Assembly: GCA_019090615.1 (NCBI GenBank)
Contig: JAHRVQ010000053.1
Span: 1 to 64,000, forward strand
DNA: 64,000 nt
From: Pseudomonadales bacterium
Lineage (GTDB): Bacteria > Pseudomonadota > Gammaproteobacteria > Pseudomonadales > Azotimanducaceae
Direction of reading: 5' to 3'
Each line of letters opens with the position of its first letter. The first letter of the stretch is position 1. Of this stretch, positions 61,728-64,000 are shown one piece after another. Below the pieces are notes generated by a model. The model ran no database searches, was not told where the DNA came from, and was given only the letters and a program-made list of their open reading frames with translations. Both the position numbers and the translations under genes were made by a program.

Positions 61728-63605
61728 TCAGGGGTCGAGCTGTTCGAGGGTTTCGAGGTGTTCCATCCAGCTGATTTCAACGGTCTCAATCTGGTCTTGT
61801 AAGGACAGCTGGTCTTGCAGTAAGTTTTGTAGGTTGTCCGCCTGGTCTTTGTCATAGGTGGCATTTTCGGCTAACAAAGCTTCTGTCTCCGACAATTTTT
61901 GTAGCAAACGCTCAAGTCTTGTTTCAAGCGTTTTAATTTGAGTGCGTAACTGGCGGGCTTTTTTCTGATTGACTTTAGATTTGCTGGTGGTCGCGGTTTG
62001 CTTTTCAGATGGGGTCAGTTTTTTGTCGTTGGTTGGTTGGTTACTACCTAGTTGACGCAAACGATAATCCTCAAGGTCGCCATCAAAGATTGAAACCTTG
62101 CCATTTTCTACCAGCAGGAAAGTATCAACTGTATTGGCAAGCAGATGGCGGTCGTGTGAGATGATTAATATGGCGCCGTCAAATTCCTGTAACGCAATAG
62201 TTAATGCCTGGCGCATATCCATGTCTAAGTGGTTTGTGGGTTCATCCAGCAGAAGCAGGTTGGGTTTGGTATAAGCGACTATTGCCAGTGCTAAACGGGC
62301 TTTTTCTCCACCTGAAAAATTATGTAAAGATTCATGTACCTTGTCGCCGTGAAAATCGAAACCGCCGAGAAAATTTCGAATTTCCTGCTCGCGTTGATTG
62401 GGTTGAAGTCGAAAAATATGGGTATAGCAGGAGGCTTCCATATCCAGGTCGTCCACCTGGTGCTGAGAAAAATAACCCATAACAAGGTTGGTGCCCGCAT
62501 GTCGTTGCCCAGACAGCAAAGGCAGTTCTTCGCTCAGGCTTTTGATGAGGGTGGATTTACCTGCGCCGTTATGCCCCAGTAAGCCTATTCTATCGCCGGG
62601 GTGCAGACTTAATCTGATGTTATTGAGCAGGCTCGATTGGTAGCCAAGGTTTGCCTGGTCGAGTGCCAACAGGGGGTCTGAGGTTTTATCTGCCTGGGGA
62701 ATACGAAAGTGGAAAGGCGAATCAATGTGCGCTGGGGCGATAAGTTCCATGCGTTCCAGGGCTTTGATTCTACTCTGTGCCTGACGGGCCTTAGTTGCTT
62801 TAGCGCGAAATCGACGGACAAAATCCTGCATATGTTTTCTTTCGCGTTGTTGTTTTTCAAAACTACTTTGCTGTTCCGCCATTCGGGCAGCTTTTACCTG
62901 TTCGAACTCCGAATAGTTACCGGTATATAAGTCAATTTTTTTGTGATTCAGGTAAGCGATACCGTCGACTGTTTCATCCAGAAACTCTCTATCGTGCGAT
63001 ATCAACAAAAGGGTACCCTGATAACGTTTAATCCAGATTGAGAGCCATAAGATTGTATCCAGGTCAAGGTGGTTGGTGGGTTCGTCCAGAAGCATTAAAT
63101 CAGAGGGTGTCATCAAGGTGCGGGCGAGGTTTAAACGAATCCGCCAACCGCCAGAAAATGATCTGAGAGGTTGATTAAATTCCTGTTGGGCAAATCCAAG
63201 GCCAGCTAATAATTGTTCTGCTCTGGATTTTGCTGTATAGCCGTCTATAACTTCTAATTGCTCATGGAGGCTGGCCAGCTGGTCGTATTGCTCTGCTGCT
63301 GTAGCCTGTTCCAGTTGCTGTTGAATCTTGAGCCAGGTTTGGTCGCCGCCAAGAACGTACTGCAAGGCCAGCTCTTCCGTTGCAGCGATTTCCTGTTCAA
63401 GGTGAGCAATTCTAAGGTTGCTGGATAGCTCGACCTCGCCTAAATCGGCTTCTAGTTCGCCAAGAATCATTTTGAACAGGCTACTTTTACCGGCACCATT
63501 AGCGCCGATAAGGCCAATTTTTCGCCCTTGATTGAGGCTAAAAGTGACGTTTTCAAATAAGAGTGATTTGCCACGACGAAGTGCGACTTGATTGAATGAC
63601 AACAT
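61728..63605 (-). CDS. yheS: ABC-F ATPase YheS
   Basis: 625 aa from ATG 63605 (MLSFNQVALRRGKSLL); a TTG at 63635 lies only about seven bases from the predicted transcription start. Two ATP-binding cassettes carry Walker A (GANGAGKSS, GHNGAGKST), signatures (SFSGGWRIRLN, NFSGGEKARLA) and Walker B/H-loops. RFRAKATKARQAQSRIKALE is the P-site tRNA-interaction linker typical of YheS, and a C-terminal coiled coil (about 530-620) follows. It has no membrane domain and acts on ribosomes. Confidence 0.93.
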   Translation of the reverse strand: MLSFNQVALRRGKSLLFENVTFSLNQGRKIGLIGANGAGKSSLFKMILGELEADLGEVELSSNLRIAHLEQEIAATEELALQYVLGGDQTWLKIQQQLEQATAAEQYDQLASLHEQLEVIDGYTAKSRAEQLLAGLGFAQQEFNQPLRSFSGGWRIRLNLARTLMTPSDLMLLDEPTNHLDLDTILWLSIWIKRYQGTLLLISHDREFLDETVDGIAYLNHKKIDLYTGNYSEFEQVKAARMAEQQSSFEKQQRERKHMQDFVRRFRAKATKARQAQSRIKALERMELIAPAHIDSPFHFRIPQADKTSDPLLALDQANLGYQSSLLNNIRLSLHPGDRIGLLGHNGAGKSTLIKSLSEELPLLSGQRHAGTNLVMGYFSQHQVDDLDMEASCYTHIFRLQPNQREQEIRNFLGGFDFHGDKVHESLHNFSGGEKARLALAIVAYTKPNLLLLDEPTNHLDMDMRQALTIALQEFDGAILIISHDRHLLANTVDTFLLVENGKVSIFDGDLEDYRLRQLGSNQPTNDKKLTPSEKQTATTSKSKVNQKKARQLRTQIKTLETRLERLLQKLSETEALLAENATYDKDQADNLQNLLQDQLSLQDQIETVEISWMEHLETLEQLDP

Positions 63606-63648
63606 TTTTTGTACTGACGTGGTTCGTTTTAACAAGAGCAGGACTATG

Positions 63649-63657
63649 ATTATAACA
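63649..63657 (-). promoter_or_regulatory. Extended -10 promoter for yheS
   Basis: TGTTATAAT on the minus strand is a perfect extended -10. It predicts a transcription start near 63642, 37 bases before the ATG at 63605. Confidence 0.6.
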
Positions 63658-63811
63658 GAGGCGCTGGAATTTATTCTCTGCGCATGGATATTTTAAAAAG
63701 TTCGATTTGAGGTGAATATCTACCGTAGTAAATGGACCTTGGTCAGGGATTTCATGGTTCTTTTATTAATGCTTGAATTGAGAAAAAGGCGATTAAAGGC
63801 AATCATAAATT

Positions 63812-64000
63812 ATGATGATAAAAGTAATGATGTTGATTTTAATGCTGGCAGTGGTCGGTCTGTTTTTTATTAAAACTCCGGACGGAGAGCCAGTTCTTAG
63901 TCCGGGTGATTTGCTACCGGACGCGCCAGAAACTAGTCGCTATTCGGCAGAGCCTATAACGGTCTATAAATGGCGGGATGAAGCGGGTGTCTGGCAGTTT
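63812..64000 (+). CDS. DUF4124-type protein, 3'-truncated by the window
   Basis: The first 63 codons of a gene running off the right edge. A hydrophobic N-terminus (MMIKVMMLILMLAVVGLFF) acts as signal anchor, then TPDGEPVLSPGDLLPDAP and ITVYKWRDEAGVWQF, the start of a DUF4124 domain. The function of the family is unknown; it is envelope-associated. Confidence 0.75.
   Translation, partial: MMIKVMMLILMLAVVGLFFIKTPDGEPVLSPGDLLPDAPETSRYSAEPITVYKWRDEAGVWQF

Overview
The window looks like origin-proximal chromosome of a free-living, aerobic, moderately AT-rich gammaproteobacterium of the Pseudomonadales/Cellvibrionales type. It opens inside dnaN, followed by recF and gyrB, and many local gene orders match what I remember of Pseudomonas aeruginosa: glyQS, def-fmt-rsmB-trkA-trkH, tsaP-dprA-purE-tsaC-aroE, the caa3 oxidase cluster, polA-sRNA-engB-cytochrome c4-dsbA, glnK-sutA, xerC-DUF484-dapF-lysA-lptM, argH-algZ-algR-hemC-hemD-hemX-hemY, and trxA-rho-hemB. 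I saw no rRNA, tRNA, CRISPR array, phage, transposase or recognisable defence island. Nearly everything is vertically inherited housekeeping DNA.

Layout. 1-7.7 kb: replication genes (dnaN, recF, gyrB), a GmhB-type phosphatase and glycyl-tRNA synthetase. 7.8-19.2 kb: a lipid A acyltransferase, the minus-strand operon def-fmt-rsmB-trkA-trkH (formylation, deformylation, 16S methylation, K+ uptake), then a plus-strand run tsaP-dprA-purE-tsaC-aroE. 19.3-28.2 kb: an orphan all-helical protein facing a caa3-type cytochrome oxidase cluster (coxB with fused cytochrome c, coxA, ctaG, coxC, DUF2909, SURF1, a CxxxC protein, cyoE, sco). Heme A synthase (ctaA), expected between the CxxxC protein and cyoE, is absent. 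28.2-34.7 kb: thrB, DUF2782, polA, a probable sRNA, engB, cytochrome c4, dsbA. 34.7-41.7 kb: a 23-bp tandem-repeat array, an IMP dehydrogenase resembling that of Tritrichomonas foetus, cytochrome c5, comM, glnK behind a sigma54-like promoter, a very short SutA, and thrC. 41.7-48.7 kb: yigB-xerC-DUF484-dapF-lysA-lptM, cyaY, argH. 48.9-55.4 kb: algZ/algR and hemC-hemD-hemX-hemY. 55.5-64 kb: fre, rho, trxA, hemB, a TetR regulator with a diiron-like protein, an ABC-F ATPase (YheS) and the start of a DUF4124 protein.

The genes cover DNA replication, respiration and heme supply (hemB, hemC, hemD and cyoE all lie here), lysine/threonine/arginine/shikimate synthesis, and envelope redox folding. The most interesting signals are small: a candidate sRNA between polA and engB with an AlgU/sigmaE-like promoter, a minimal SutA, the missing ctaA, the TetR/diiron-like pair with a palindromic operator candidate, and a striking number of recent-looking short tandem duplications (8-23 bp) at gene borders and in linkers. 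Start codons were moved from the longest ORF wherever a ribosome-binding site, promoter or family length argued for it.
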